In this document: piece after piece, positions 17,127-25,106 of the stretch | Numbering within the stretch: position 1 is the stretch's first letter | Layout of the letters: the number at the start of each line of letters is the position of its first letter | From: Paraburkholderia sp. BL10I2N1 | GTDB taxonomy: Bacteria; Pseudomonadota; Gammaproteobacteria; Burkholderiales; Burkholderiaceae | Assembly: GCF_004361815.1 (NCBI RefSeq) | Contig: NZ_SNWA01000002.1 | Location: 1-64,000 of the forward strand | Reading direction: 5' to 3' | Length of the DNA: 64,000 nt | Made by a program: the position numbers and the translations under genes | Notes under the pieces: model-generated | The model's database searches: none | What the model was told of the DNA's origin: nothing | Seen by the model: the letters and a program-made list of their open reading frames with translations, nothing else

Positions 17127-18716
17127 ATGACCCGAGTCGAAAAGTCTACCGATGTAGTCACATTGACTGTCCATGCGGTGCTGGACGCGTTGATTCCACT
17201 CGTCGAAGACCTGTCGCGGGAGTTGCCGCACACGGAGCGCTACCGGCGTCTGCTTGAAACCCTGCGCACGCTCTTTCCTGGGGACGCTGCCGCGTTGCTG
17301 CGGCTCGAGGGCGACACGCTGGTGCCGCTTGCCATCAACGGCTTGAGCAGCGATACGCTCGGGCGGCGCTTTCGCGTGAACGATCATCCGCGCTTCGCGC
17401 AACTGCTCGACCAGCGTGAGCCGACGCGGTTCGCCGCCGATTCCGGTTTGCCCGATCCCTATGACGGCCTCGTGCAGGGAGTCGAAGGCAATCTCGAAGT
17501 GCACGACTGCCTCGGCTGCCCGCTGTATATCGATGACCGGCTGTGGGGACTCATCACGCTCGACGCCCTCGATCCTGCGCAATTCGATTCGATCGATCTG
17601 CCGTCGCTGCAGGCCTATTTGAGTCTCGCGGCAGCGACGGTGAGCGTCGTCGAGCGCATTGACACGCTCGCGCGCAGCTCCGAGGAGGAACGCCGGCGCG
17701 CGGAAGCGTATCGGCTCGCGAGCAGTCAGAGCCGTCGCGAGATGATCGGCAGCAGTGCACCGTACAAACGTCTGATGGACGAGATCCGCGTCGTCGCGAA
17801 CAGCGATCTAACCGTGCTGATCACCGGCGAGACCGGCGTCGGCAAGGAGCTCGTCGCAAACGCCATTCACGCGCTCTCGCCGCGCGCCGGCAAGCCGATG
17901 GTCAGCCTGAACTGCGCGGCGCTGCCGGATACGCTCGTCGAAAGCGAGCTGTTCGGGCACGTGAAGGGTGCGTTTTCGGGGGCGTCGACAGACCGGGGCG
18001 GCAAATTCGAACTGGCCGACGGTGGCACGCTCTTTCTCGACGAAGTCGGTGAGCTGTCGCTCGGCGTGCAGGCCAAGTTGCTGCGCGTGCTGCAAAACGG
18101 GCAGTTGCAACGCATCGGCTCGGACCACGAGCACAAGGTCGACGTGCGGCTGATTGCGGCGACCAACCGTGACCTGGCGGCAGAGGTGCGTGAAGGCCGC
18201 TTTCGTGCCGACTTCTATCATCGGTTGAGCGTCTATCCGCTGTGGTCACCGCCGTTGCGTGAGCGCGGGCGCGACGTGCTGCTGCTCGCCGGCAATTTCC
18301 TCGAAGAAAACCGTTCACGCCTAGGTCTCCTGAGTCTGCGCCTCTCCAGCGACGCGCAGACCGCGCTGCTCGGCTATACGTGGCCGGGCAATGTGCGCGA
18401 ACTGGAACATCTGATCGGGCGCAGCGCGCTGAAGGCGCTCGCGCGTCATCGCGAGCGGCCGCGCATTCTGACGCTGACGGCGGCCGATCTTGCGCTTTCC
18501 GAAGCGGGGCGGGCAGCCATGACGTCGGACGCCGCCGATGCCGATGGCCATGCGCAGCCCGGTGAAGATTTCCGCACGGCTGTCGCTTCGTTCGAACGGA
18601 CGCTCATCAGCGAAGCGCTCGCGCGTAACGAACGCAACTGGGCTTCCACCGCACGCGAGCTGGGTATGGACCGCGCGAATCTCAACCGGCTCGCAAGACG
18701 GCTGGGCTTGAAGTGA
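17127..18716 (+). CDS. norR: NorR, NO-responsive sigma-54 activator
   Basis: A 529-residue bacterial enhancer-binding protein with three domains: GAF sensor (about 20-185), AAA+ ATPase (about 205-435) and Fis-type HTH at the C terminus. The GAF domain has HDCLGCPL, matching the His/Cys ligands of the non-haem iron in E. coli NorR. Walker A GETGVGKE and the sigma-54 contact loop are clear, but the loop reads GAFSGA instead of GAFTGA. No Shine-Dalgarno is evident; the ATG was preferred over two GTG codons three and two positions upstream of it. It should sense NO and switch on the divergent hmp. Confidence 0.93.
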   Translation: MTRVEKSTDVVTLTVHAVLDALIPLVEDLSRELPHTERYRRLLETLRTLFPGDAAALLRLEGDTLVPLAINGLSSDTLGRRFRVNDHPRFAQLLDQREPTRFAADSGLPDPYDGLVQGVEGNLEVHDCLGCPLYIDDRLWGLITLDALDPAQFDSIDLPSLQAYLSLAAATVSVVERIDTLARSSEEERRRAEAYRLASSQSRREMIGSSAPYKRLMDEIRVVANSDLTVLITGETGVGKELVANAIHALSPRAGKPMVSLNCAALPDTLVESELFGHVKGAFSGASTDRGGKFELADGGTLFLDEVGELSLGVQAKLLRVLQNGQLQRIGSDHEHKVDVRLIAATNRDLAAEVREGRFRADFYHRLSVYPLWSPPLRERGRDVLLLAGNFLEENRSRLGLLSLRLSSDAQTALLGYTWPGNVRELEHLIGRSALKALARHRERPRILTLTAADLALSEAGRAAMTSDAADADGHAQPGEDFRTAVASFERTLISEALARNERNWASTARELGMDRANLNRLARRLGLK

Positions 18717-18768
18717 CACGGGGCGGCACGACAGGGGCGCGGCGGCGAAACGTGCGTCCGCCTCGCTG

Positions 18769-18792
18769 GCAGCGAGTGCACCCACTCGCTGC
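18769..18792. terminator. Bidirectional hairpin between norR and the convergent gene
   Basis: Perfect 10-bp stem GCAGCGAGTG / CACTCGCTGC with a 4-base loop, placed between the two convergent stops. No U-tract on either side, so it may be weak or Rho-assisted. Confidence 0.45.
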
Positions 18793-18861
18793 GCTGCGTC
18801 ACGGGGTTACTGCGGAATCGGCTCCTTCACTGGATCGTGATCGCCGACGATCGCATTCCGC

Positions 18862-19299
18862 TCAGGCCGGCATCTTGCGGAACGCGATCGCGAAGCGGTT
18901 CCAGCTGTTGATCGCATTGACCAGCAGCGTCAGGTCGACGAGTTCCTCTTCGCTGAAGTGCGGCTTCACCACTTCCCAGACAGCGTCGGACACGTGCCCG
19001 TCTGACACGAGCGTGACGGCTTCGGTCCATTCGAGCGCCGCGCGTTCGCGATCCGTGAAGAATGGCGTTTCGCGCCAGGCCACGACCGTTGCAAGCCGAC
19101 GCTCGGTTTCACCGCCTTTTCGTGCATCGGTGGTATGCATATCGACGCAGAACGCGCAGCCGTTGATCTGCGATGCACGCAGGCGGACCAGTTCGGTCAG
19201 CGACTTTTCGAGGCTGGACTTCCCAATGCGTTCTTCGAGCGCGAGGAGGGCCTTGATGGCGTTCGGATTGGCTTTGTAGAAGTCGAGACGGGATTGCAT
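18862..19299 (-). CDS. Carboxymuconolactone decarboxylase family protein (AhpD-like)
   Basis: A 145-residue protein with the AhpD-like core: EKSLTELVRLRASQINGCAFCVDMHTTDARKGG carries the redox CxxC pair (CAFC) and the following His. Such proteins act as peroxidase-type thiol reductants or are of unknown role; a link to the neighbouring NO/oxidase genes is only suggestive. The C-terminal half (ALEWTEAVTLVSDGHVSDAVW, LVNAINSWNRFAIAFR) is typical of the small peroxidase-related group. It converges with norR. Confidence 0.9.
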   Translation of the reverse strand: MQSRLDFYKANPNAIKALLALEERIGKSSLEKSLTELVRLRASQINGCAFCVDMHTTDARKGGETERRLATVVAWRETPFFTDRERAALEWTEAVTLVSDGHVSDAVWEVVKPHFSEEELVDLTLLVNAINSWNRFAIAFRKMPA

Positions 19300-19727
19300 G
19301 ACGGATTCCTCGGTTTGGGTTGTTGTGCGTGCGGCGACGCGACATGAGGAAGATTAGGCGATTCACTGGTTCAGCAAAATGACCGGTTTTGACTTTTTTC
19401 AGGTAACCAGTGACGGGCCTGAAGAACGTCGGCAGCGCTTCCATATTTGTCAGGCTGAAAAAAATACGCCGGATTGTTTCGCCACCTGTCGCCTATCTAT
19501 TTGATTAACCTGGCGCTCGACACCTGTGTTAATTTCCTCTCTGATCTCCGCAGCTCGTAGTGCCGTTCAGCACCATTAGAATGCGCCGGATGTTCTGGAT
19601 CGCGAATGCGCGCCGGGTCATCGGGCAAAGAAAAACAGTCGCGCATAGACGGTTCCAGCAAGCTTCGCCACGTTGTTGGCTGCCCGTTCGCGCATCAGGC
19701 ATGCACAACCAGACTGAGAGGGTCGAG
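19300..19727. other. Intergenic region upstream of the oxidase cluster
   Basis: About 430 bases between divergent genes, noticeably AT-richer near 19370-19410 and 19490-19545. It should carry the promoter of the six-gene oxidase operon. A TTGATTAA stretch near 19501 looks like half an Anr/FNR box; the second half is not clear. No gene seen. Confidence 0.45.
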
Positions 19728-20450
19728 GTGGCTCAAGGGCGGACATCTATCGCGATCGCGCTTCTCGCGTGGTCGAGCTTGACGGCGAGCCTCACGGCGA
19801 GTGCGGCGGAGCCCACCGCGGAGCAGGCACCCGACACGATGCAGGCTCGGGTGCTTGCATGTGCCGCTTGTCATGGCGCGCACGGCGAGGGTACCGACAA
19901 CGACTACTTCCCGCGTCTGTCCGGCAAGCCCGCAGGCTATCTGTACAACCAGTTGCTGGCGTTTCGCGACGGTCGGCGCAAGTACCCGCCGATGAACTAT
20001 CTGCTTGCGTACCTGCCCGACGCATACCTGAAAACGATCGCCGATCACTTCGCCGCTGAACGGCGGCCGTTCCCGCCGCCGGCGACACCCACTGTCGATG
20101 CGGCGACACTCGCACTCGGTCAGACGCTGGTGACGCGCGGCGATCCGGCGCGCAAGATTCCTGCCTGTGCAAGCTGTCACGGCGGCTCGCTGACCGGCAT
20201 GGAGCCGGCCATTCCGGGCCTGCTCGGCCTGCACGCCGACTATCTGAGCGCACAGCTCGGCGCGTGGCGCTACGGTACCCGCAGTGCGGCCGCGCCCGAC
20301 TGCATGAAAACGGTTGCGACACGCCTGAACGAGCACGACATCACAGCGGTCGCCGCATGGCTCGCGTCACAGACGGCGCCCGCCGACCCCGCGCCGGCCG
20401 CAGCCGGGTCGCTCAAGATGCCGCTTGCGTGCGGCAGCGTCCCTCACTAA
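19728..20450 (+). CDS. Di-haem cytochrome c (c4-like), periplasmic
   Basis: A 240-residue exported cytochrome with two CxxCH haem sites, CAACH (in ACAACHGAHGEG) and CASCH (in PACASCHGGSL), spaced as in cytochrome c4. The GTG start follows GAGAGGG and leads straight into a signal peptide (SIAIALLAWSSLTASLTASA, cleavage near AEP); an ATG 27 bases upstream is an alternative. First gene of the oxidase operon, 13 bases before the next one. It likely feeds electrons to the ba3-type oxidase. Confidence 0.88.
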   Translation: MAQGRTSIAIALLAWSSLTASLTASAAEPTAEQAPDTMQARVLACAACHGAHGEGTDNDYFPRLSGKPAGYLYNQLLAFRDGRRKYPPMNYLLAYLPDAYLKTIADHFAAERRPFPPPATPTVDAATLALGQTLVTRGDPARKIPACASCHGGSLTGMEPAIPGLLGLHADYLSAQLGAWRYGTRSAAAPDCMKTVATRLNEHDITAVAAWLASQTAPADPAPAAAGSLKMPLACGSVPH

Positions 20451-20463
20451 CCGGAGAACCGAA

Positions 20464-21762
20464 TTGTCTGCTCTCCGACCCGTCACACCCTCCGGCACGC
20501 TCAGGACGCTCGTACGCATCGCCGGCCGCGGCGCGGCGCTCTTCTGTGCGGCCTTCACGCTCGCGCATGCGCAGGGCGCAACGCCTGCGCAAAACGCCGA
20601 GCTGATTGCCCGTGGTGAATATCTCGCCCGCGCAAGCGACTGCATCGCCTGCCACACCCTGCCGGCGGGCAAGCTGTTCGCGGGCACACGTCCGATGGAT
20701 ACGCCGTTCGGCACGCTCTATACGCCGAACATCACGCCTGACAAGGAAACCGGTATCGGCACATGGTCCGCCGACGACTTCTACAGGATGCTGCATCAGG
20801 GCAAGTCGAAGGATGGCTCACTGCTGTATCCGGCGATGCCGTTTGCGTCCTATACGCGGATGACGCGCGCCGATTCGGATGCGATGTTTGCGTACCTGAT
20901 GTCGGTGCCTCCCGTGCACCAGCCGAACCGGCCACATACGCTGCGCTTTCCGTTCAACAAGCGCGAGTTGCTGCTTGGCTGGCGCACGCTGTATTTCAAG
21001 CAGGGCGAATTCAAGCCCGATCCCACGCAGTCTGCCGAATGGAATCGCGGCGCGTATCTCGTCGAAGGCCCGGGCCACTGCGCGATGTGCCACACCGCGA
21101 TCAATGCGCTGGGCGGCAGTTCGGCATCGAAGGCCTTCGAAGGCGGCCTGATCCCGATGCAGAACTGGTACGCGCCTTCGCTCACCTCGAACAGGGAGGC
21201 GGGCCTCGGCGACTGGAGCATCGAGGATATTTCCGCTCTGCTGAAGAGCGGTGTCTCGAAGCGCGGCGCCGTGTATGGACCGATGGCGGAAGTCGTCTAT
21301 GACAGCCTGCAATACCTGAGCGATGAAGACATCCGCGCGATGGCCGTGTATCTGAAGAGCCTGCCGGAACGCAGCGGGCAGACGGCCTCGAGCCCAAGCA
21401 CCGCGGTGGCAGAGGAAAAGAACCTCCTGTTCCCGCTCGGCAAGAAGATCTACGACGCGCAGTGCGCGGTCTGTCACGGCGCAGAGGGCAAGGGCAAGCC
21501 GCCGCATTTCCCGCCGCTGGCGCAGAACCAGTCGATCCTGATGACGTCGGCGGTCAACCCTATCCGCATGGTGCTGAACGGCGGCTACCCGCCGGGCACC
21601 GAGAAGAATCCTGAGCCGTACGGCATGCCGCCGTTCGCGCACACGCTGTCCGACGAGGAAGTGGCGGCGGTCGTCACCTTCATCCGCACGGCGTGGGGCA
21701 ATCGCGGCACGCCGATCACGGCGAGGGAAGCGAACCAGTTGCGTAGCGCCCCCCTGTATTGA
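20464..21762 (+). CDS. Tri-haem cytochrome c (alcohol/gluconate dehydrogenase subunit II type)
   Basis: A 432-residue periplasmic cytochrome with three CxxCH sites: CIACH, CAMCH and CAVCH. Domain order and the PNITPDKETGIGTWSADDFYRML phrase match the membrane-anchored cytochrome subunit of PQQ/FAD dehydrogenases. The likely start is a TTG after GGAGAACCGAA, giving a signal peptide (TLVRIAGRGAALFCAAFTLAHAQG). No dehydrogenase subunit lies nearby; instead it sits within the oxidase operon, so it may pass electrons from the quinol pool or from free dehydrogenases to the oxidase. Confidence 0.88.
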   Translation: MSALRPVTPSGTLRTLVRIAGRGAALFCAAFTLAHAQGATPAQNAELIARGEYLARASDCIACHTLPAGKLFAGTRPMDTPFGTLYTPNITPDKETGIGTWSADDFYRMLHQGKSKDGSLLYPAMPFASYTRMTRADSDAMFAYLMSVPPVHQPNRPHTLRFPFNKRELLLGWRTLYFKQGEFKPDPTQSAEWNRGAYLVEGPGHCAMCHTAINALGGSSASKAFEGGLIPMQNWYAPSLTSNREAGLGDWSIEDISALLKSGVSKRGAVYGPMAEVVYDSLQYLSDEDIRAMAVYLKSLPERSGQTASSPSTAVAEEKNLLFPLGKKIYDAQCAVCHGAEGKGKPPHFPPLAQNQSILMTSAVNPIRMVLNGGYPPGTEKNPEPYGMPPFAHTLSDEEVAAVVTFIRTAWGNRGTPITAREANQLRSAPLY

Positions 21763-21791
21763 CATCACCGAGTGAGCACAACGAGGCAGCC

Positions 21792-21968
21792 ATGAGCGAT
21801 TCCCCCTCCGACCGGACGCACAGCGCCGAAGATCAGGCGGTCGACGACATCGTGAGGCGTGGCCCGAGCGGCGCCATCGCGCTGGCGGGCACGGCGACCG
21901 CGATCGTCATCGGGCTGTGGTTTGCGTTTTACTTTCTCGTCTTCCTGCCTCGCGGCGTGATTCAGTGA
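21792..21968 (+). CDS. 58-residue single-helix protein of the oxidase operon
   Basis: A small protein with an acidic/polar N terminus (SDSPSDRTHSAEDQAVDDI) and one membrane segment (IALAGTATAIVIGLWFAFYFLVFL). Size and place just before subunit II match the subunit IIa/CbaD-like small subunits of B-type haem-copper oxidases. It starts 29 bases after the cytochrome stop and ends 10 bases before subunit II. Function is inferred from position only. Confidence 0.75.
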   Translation: MSDSPSDRTHSAEDQAVDDIVRRGPSGAIALAGTATAIVIGLWFAFYFLVFLPRGVIQ

Positions 21969-21978
21969 GGCGCCCTGC

Positions 21979-22548
21979 ATGGCCACGAACCCCGCACCCC
22001 ACAGCCCCGACGCCGAAGATGTCGCAGCGCGCATCGAGCGACGCTGGGCCATTCTGGTCGTCAGCATCGTCGCGGTGCTGGTCGCGATGGTGATCTTCAC
22101 CGGCCTGCACTGGGCGATGATGCCGCCGTCGCGCGTCGAGACCGTCAACCCGACGTCGCTGCACGTCTCCGGCGAATTCATCGAAAGCAACCTCGGTACG
22201 GCGCGCGAAAGCGATGGCTCGGTGACCGTGCGTCTGATTGCGCAGCAGTATTCGTTCACGCCGCAATGCATCGTCGTGCCCACCGACACGCCGGTGACGT
22301 TTCGTGCGACCAGCGCCGATGTCGTGCACGGCTTCCTGATCACCAACACCAATCTCAACTCGATGCTCGAACCCGGCTACATCTCGACCTTCAGGACGAC
22401 CTTCGATACGCCCGGCGAACACCTGATGCCGTGCCACGAATATTGCGGCGTCGGCCACCAGGACATGTGGGCGCACGTGCAGGCCGTCGACAAGGCGAAG
22501 TTCGCGCAGATGGCGGCCGCTTCGCGGAGGGTCAGCTGTGTTCAATAG
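21979..22548 (+). CDS. Cytochrome c oxidase subunit II (CuA), B-type
   Basis: A 189-residue subunit with one N-terminal membrane helix (about 24-46) and a periplasmic cupredoxin domain. The CuA ligands are complete: His in VVHGF near 117 and C152-x3-C156-x3-H160-x2-M163 in CHEYCGVGHQDM. The single helix and short length fit ba3-type (B family) oxidases rather than aa3. Its 3' end overlaps the subunit I start by 11 bases. It accepts electrons from the c cytochromes encoded on each side. Confidence 0.94.
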   Translation: MATNPAPHSPDAEDVAARIERRWAILVVSIVAVLVAMVIFTGLHWAMMPPSRVETVNPTSLHVSGEFIESNLGTARESDGSVTVRLIAQQYSFTPQCIVVPTDTPVTFRATSADVVHGFLITNTNLNSMLEPGYISTFRTTFDTPGEHLMPCHEYCGVGHQDMWAHVQAVDKAKFAQMAAASRRVSCVQ

Positions 22549-24163
22549 CAAACGGGTCGTTCTCGCGCATTTCTGGCTCGCCTTCGCGGCGTTCGGCCTT
22601 GCGCTGCTGCTCGGCGCCTGGCAGATGATCGTTCGCAGCCCGCTGCATCCGTGGCTGAAAAACCCCGAGATTTACTACCGGTCGGTGACCGCGCACGGCA
22701 CGGCGATGGGCTATGTGTTTCCGACGCTGATCGCGATGGGCTTCGGCTACGCGGTGTCCGAACTGGCGTTGAAGCGCCCGCTCGTCGGTTTGAAGTGGGC
22801 ATGGGCTGGCTTCTGGCTGGTGCTGATAGGCGCTGTCGCGGCGATGGTGCCGGTCGCAATGGGCCTCGCGTCGGTGCTGTACACGTTCTATCCGCCGATG
22901 ATCGGCAACGCGTTTTACTACATTGGCGTCGTGCTGGTCGTGGTCGGCTCGTGGATCTGGGTCGCGCTGATGGGCATCAACATGACCGTCTGGAAGCGGG
23001 AGAATCCCGGCAAACCGGTGCCGCTCGCGATGTTCGCCACCGTGGCGGGCGCCTACCTGTGGGGCTGGACGGCGGTGGGCGCGGCGCTCGAACTGCTGTT
23101 TCAGATCCTGCCTGTCGCGCTCGGCTTCACAACCACGATCGACTCCGGTCTGGCCCGCGTGTTCTTCTCGTGGACGCTGCACGCGATCGTCTACTTCTGG
23201 CTGATGCCGGCGTATATCGCGTACTACACGATCATTCCGCGCGCGATCGGCGGGCGGCTGTACAGCGACTCGATGGCGCGCGTGTCGTTCATCCTGTTCC
23301 TCGTGGTGTCGATGCCGATCGGCATTCACCATCTGTTTGCCGATCCGCAGGTCGGCTCCGGCTTCAAGTTCATGCACTCGGTGTTCACCGCGCTCGTCGC
23401 CGTGCCGACGCTCCTGACGGTGTTCACGATCAGCGCGTCGGTTGAGATCGCGGCGCGGCTGCGCGGCGGCAAGGGCGCGTTCGGCTGGCTCAAGGCGCTG
23501 CCCTGGGACAACCCGATGATGCTGGCGGTCGCCTTCTCGTTCGTGATGCTCGGCTTCGGCGGCGCGGGCGGCATCATCAACATGAGCTACCAGATGGATT
23601 CGACGATCCACAACACGCAGTGGATCACCGGGCACTTTCACCTGATCTTCGCGGGCGCGATCGTCATCATGTACTTCGTGATCGCGTACGACCTGTGGCC
23701 GCATCTGACGGGTCGCGCGGTGACGAGCCTGAAACTGATGCGCCTGCAACTGTGGCTGTGGTTCATCGGCATGATCGTGCTGACGTTCCCGTGGCACTGG
23801 GTCGGCATTCTGGGCATGCCACGCCGCATGGCGTTTTACGACTACACCGATCCGCAGATCGCGGCTCAGGCGATCTGGGTGGTGATGTCGGCGGTGGGCG
23901 GGGTGATCCTCGTGATCTCGGCGATCCTGTTCTTTGTGATCCTGTACCGCACGCAACGCGGCCCGCGCATTGCGGTGACGGAATACCGTTTCGCGACCGC
24001 CGTGCATGAGCCGAAGACGCTGCCTGTCGCCTTGAACAGCTTCGGCCTGTGGCTTGCGCTGATGATCGGGCTCACGGTTGCGAACTACGGCTACCCGATC
24101 GGAGAACTGCTGTCGCATCCCGAGACCTCAGTGCCGGCCGTGCCGATTGGAGGACCGCGATGA
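22538..24163 (+). CDS. Cytochrome c oxidase subunit I, ba3-type (B family)
   Basis: A 541-residue polytopic subunit with about 13 membrane helices, reducing O2 to water. Visible haem-copper motifs: HGTAMGYVFP (low-spin haem ligand), WTLHAIVYFWLMP (CuB His with the cross-linked Tyr), the SMPIGIHH pair, and ITGHFHLIFAG (haem ligands). The K-channel-only B-family architecture is implied by the short length. The GTG start lies inside the subunit II gene. High-affinity use of O2 is usual for this family, which would suit NO or low-oxygen stress, but this is an inference. Confidence 0.94.
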   Translation: MFNSKRVVLAHFWLAFAAFGLALLLGAWQMIVRSPLHPWLKNPEIYYRSVTAHGTAMGYVFPTLIAMGFGYAVSELALKRPLVGLKWAWAGFWLVLIGAVAAMVPVAMGLASVLYTFYPPMIGNAFYYIGVVLVVVGSWIWVALMGINMTVWKRENPGKPVPLAMFATVAGAYLWGWTAVGAALELLFQILPVALGFTTTIDSGLARVFFSWTLHAIVYFWLMPAYIAYYTIIPRAIGGRLYSDSMARVSFILFLVVSMPIGIHHLFADPQVGSGFKFMHSVFTALVAVPTLLTVFTISASVEIAARLRGGKGAFGWLKALPWDNPMMLAVAFSFVMLGFGGAGGIINMSYQMDSTIHNTQWITGHFHLIFAGAIVIMYFVIAYDLWPHLTGRAVTSLKLMRLQLWLWFIGMIVLTFPWHWVGILGMPRRMAFYDYTDPQIAAQAIWVVMSAVGGVILVISAILFFVILYRTQRGPRIAVTEYRFATAVHEPKTLPVALNSFGLWLALMIGLTVANYGYPIGELLSHPETSVPAVPIGGPR

Positions 24164-24963
24164 GCAACGAACAACTGTTCTCGCTGCGCAATCCCTGGTT
24201 CAGGGTGACGGTTGGCGCGACGATCGCGGTGGTGGTGTTCTCGCTGGTCATTGGCTTCATATGGCTGCCTTCGGTCAAGCAGGATGCGCCGTTTCAGGGG
24301 CTGTGGAACGCGATCTGCAGCGCGGCCGGGGTGCCGCAGAAATGGATGGCGGGCGTCGAGACCATCGAACCGACCATCCACACCAGCACCGCTGAAATCA
24401 CGCCGCAACTGTTGACGCATCCGACTGCGTTGTCGATCGGCCGAGGCGCCACGCTGGCGATGCGCTGCACGATGTGTCACGGCGAACGCGGCATGAGCGA
24501 CGCGAATTCGCCGAATCTCGCCGGGCAGTACGCGGTAGTGATCTACAAGCAATTGCTCGATTTTCAGTCGGGCGCACGGGCCAATGCTGTGATGTCGCCG
24601 ATGGTCAAGAATCTGAGCGATGAAGAGATGCGTGACGTCGCCGCTTACTACGCATCGCTGCCGCGCCCGAAGCTCCCTCCCGGCGAGAACCCGCCGATGC
24701 CGGACATCGTCGCGCACGGTTCGCCGATGCGTAACATTGCGCCGTGTGCGTCGTGTCACGGTGGCGTCGACAACAAGGCAGGCAGCCCATGGCTCGAAGG
24801 GATGCCAGCGGCGTACATCAAGGGGCAGTTGGAGGCATTTGCGTCAGGAACGCGCCATAACGACATCAGCGAACAGATGCGCAATGTCGCCCGGCAAATG
24901 ACGCCGCAGGAGGTTGAGGCTGCGGCTGCCTATTATGCTGGCGCTCACCCTGAGGCGCGGTGA
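24160..24963 (+). CDS. Membrane-anchored di-haem cytochrome c
   Basis: A 267-residue cytochrome with an N-terminal membrane anchor (about 16-37, VTVGATIAVVVFSLVIGFIWLP) and two haem sites, CTMCH and CASCH, in a c4-like tandem. It overlaps the subunit I stop by 4 bases (ATGA), so it is probably a direct subunit or donor of the oxidase. Together with the two upstream genes the operon encodes seven c-type haem sites, more than a standard oxidase needs. Confidence 0.9.
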   Translation: MSNEQLFSLRNPWFRVTVGATIAVVVFSLVIGFIWLPSVKQDAPFQGLWNAICSAAGVPQKWMAGVETIEPTIHTSTAEITPQLLTHPTALSIGRGATLAMRCTMCHGERGMSDANSPNLAGQYAVVIYKQLLDFQSGARANAVMSPMVKNLSDEEMRDVAAYYASLPRPKLPPGENPPMPDIVAHGSPMRNIAPCASCHGGVDNKAGSPWLEGMPAAYIKGQLEAFASGTRHNDISEQMRNVARQMTPQEVEAAAAYYAGAHPEAR

Positions 24964-24990
24964 TTCCCGGTGCTTCCCGGTGCTTCCCGG
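24961..24990. repeat. Three tandem copies of a 10-base unit
   Basis: Units read TGATTCCCGG, TGCTTCCCGG and TGCTTCCCGG, and the first holds the stop codon of the cytochrome gene. Probably slippage; no function seen. Confidence 0.6.
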
Positions 24991-25106
24991 TGGTTCGCGC
25001 TGCGTGCGGCATGAGGCCAGGCGTCACCCGTTGCGGGGATTCCGCGCCTGCCAGTCGTCATTGAGGGTTGCCGTTACGTTGTGACGCAGCGCCCGCCGCA
25101 GCGACT

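Noticed and set aside
22532..24118. 528-codon His/Arg-rich minus-strand frame
   Set aside because: Antisense shadow of oxidase subunit I.
24961..24990. Tandem 10-base repeat as a CRISPR or regulatory array
   Set aside because: Only three short units without spacers; simple slippage is enough.
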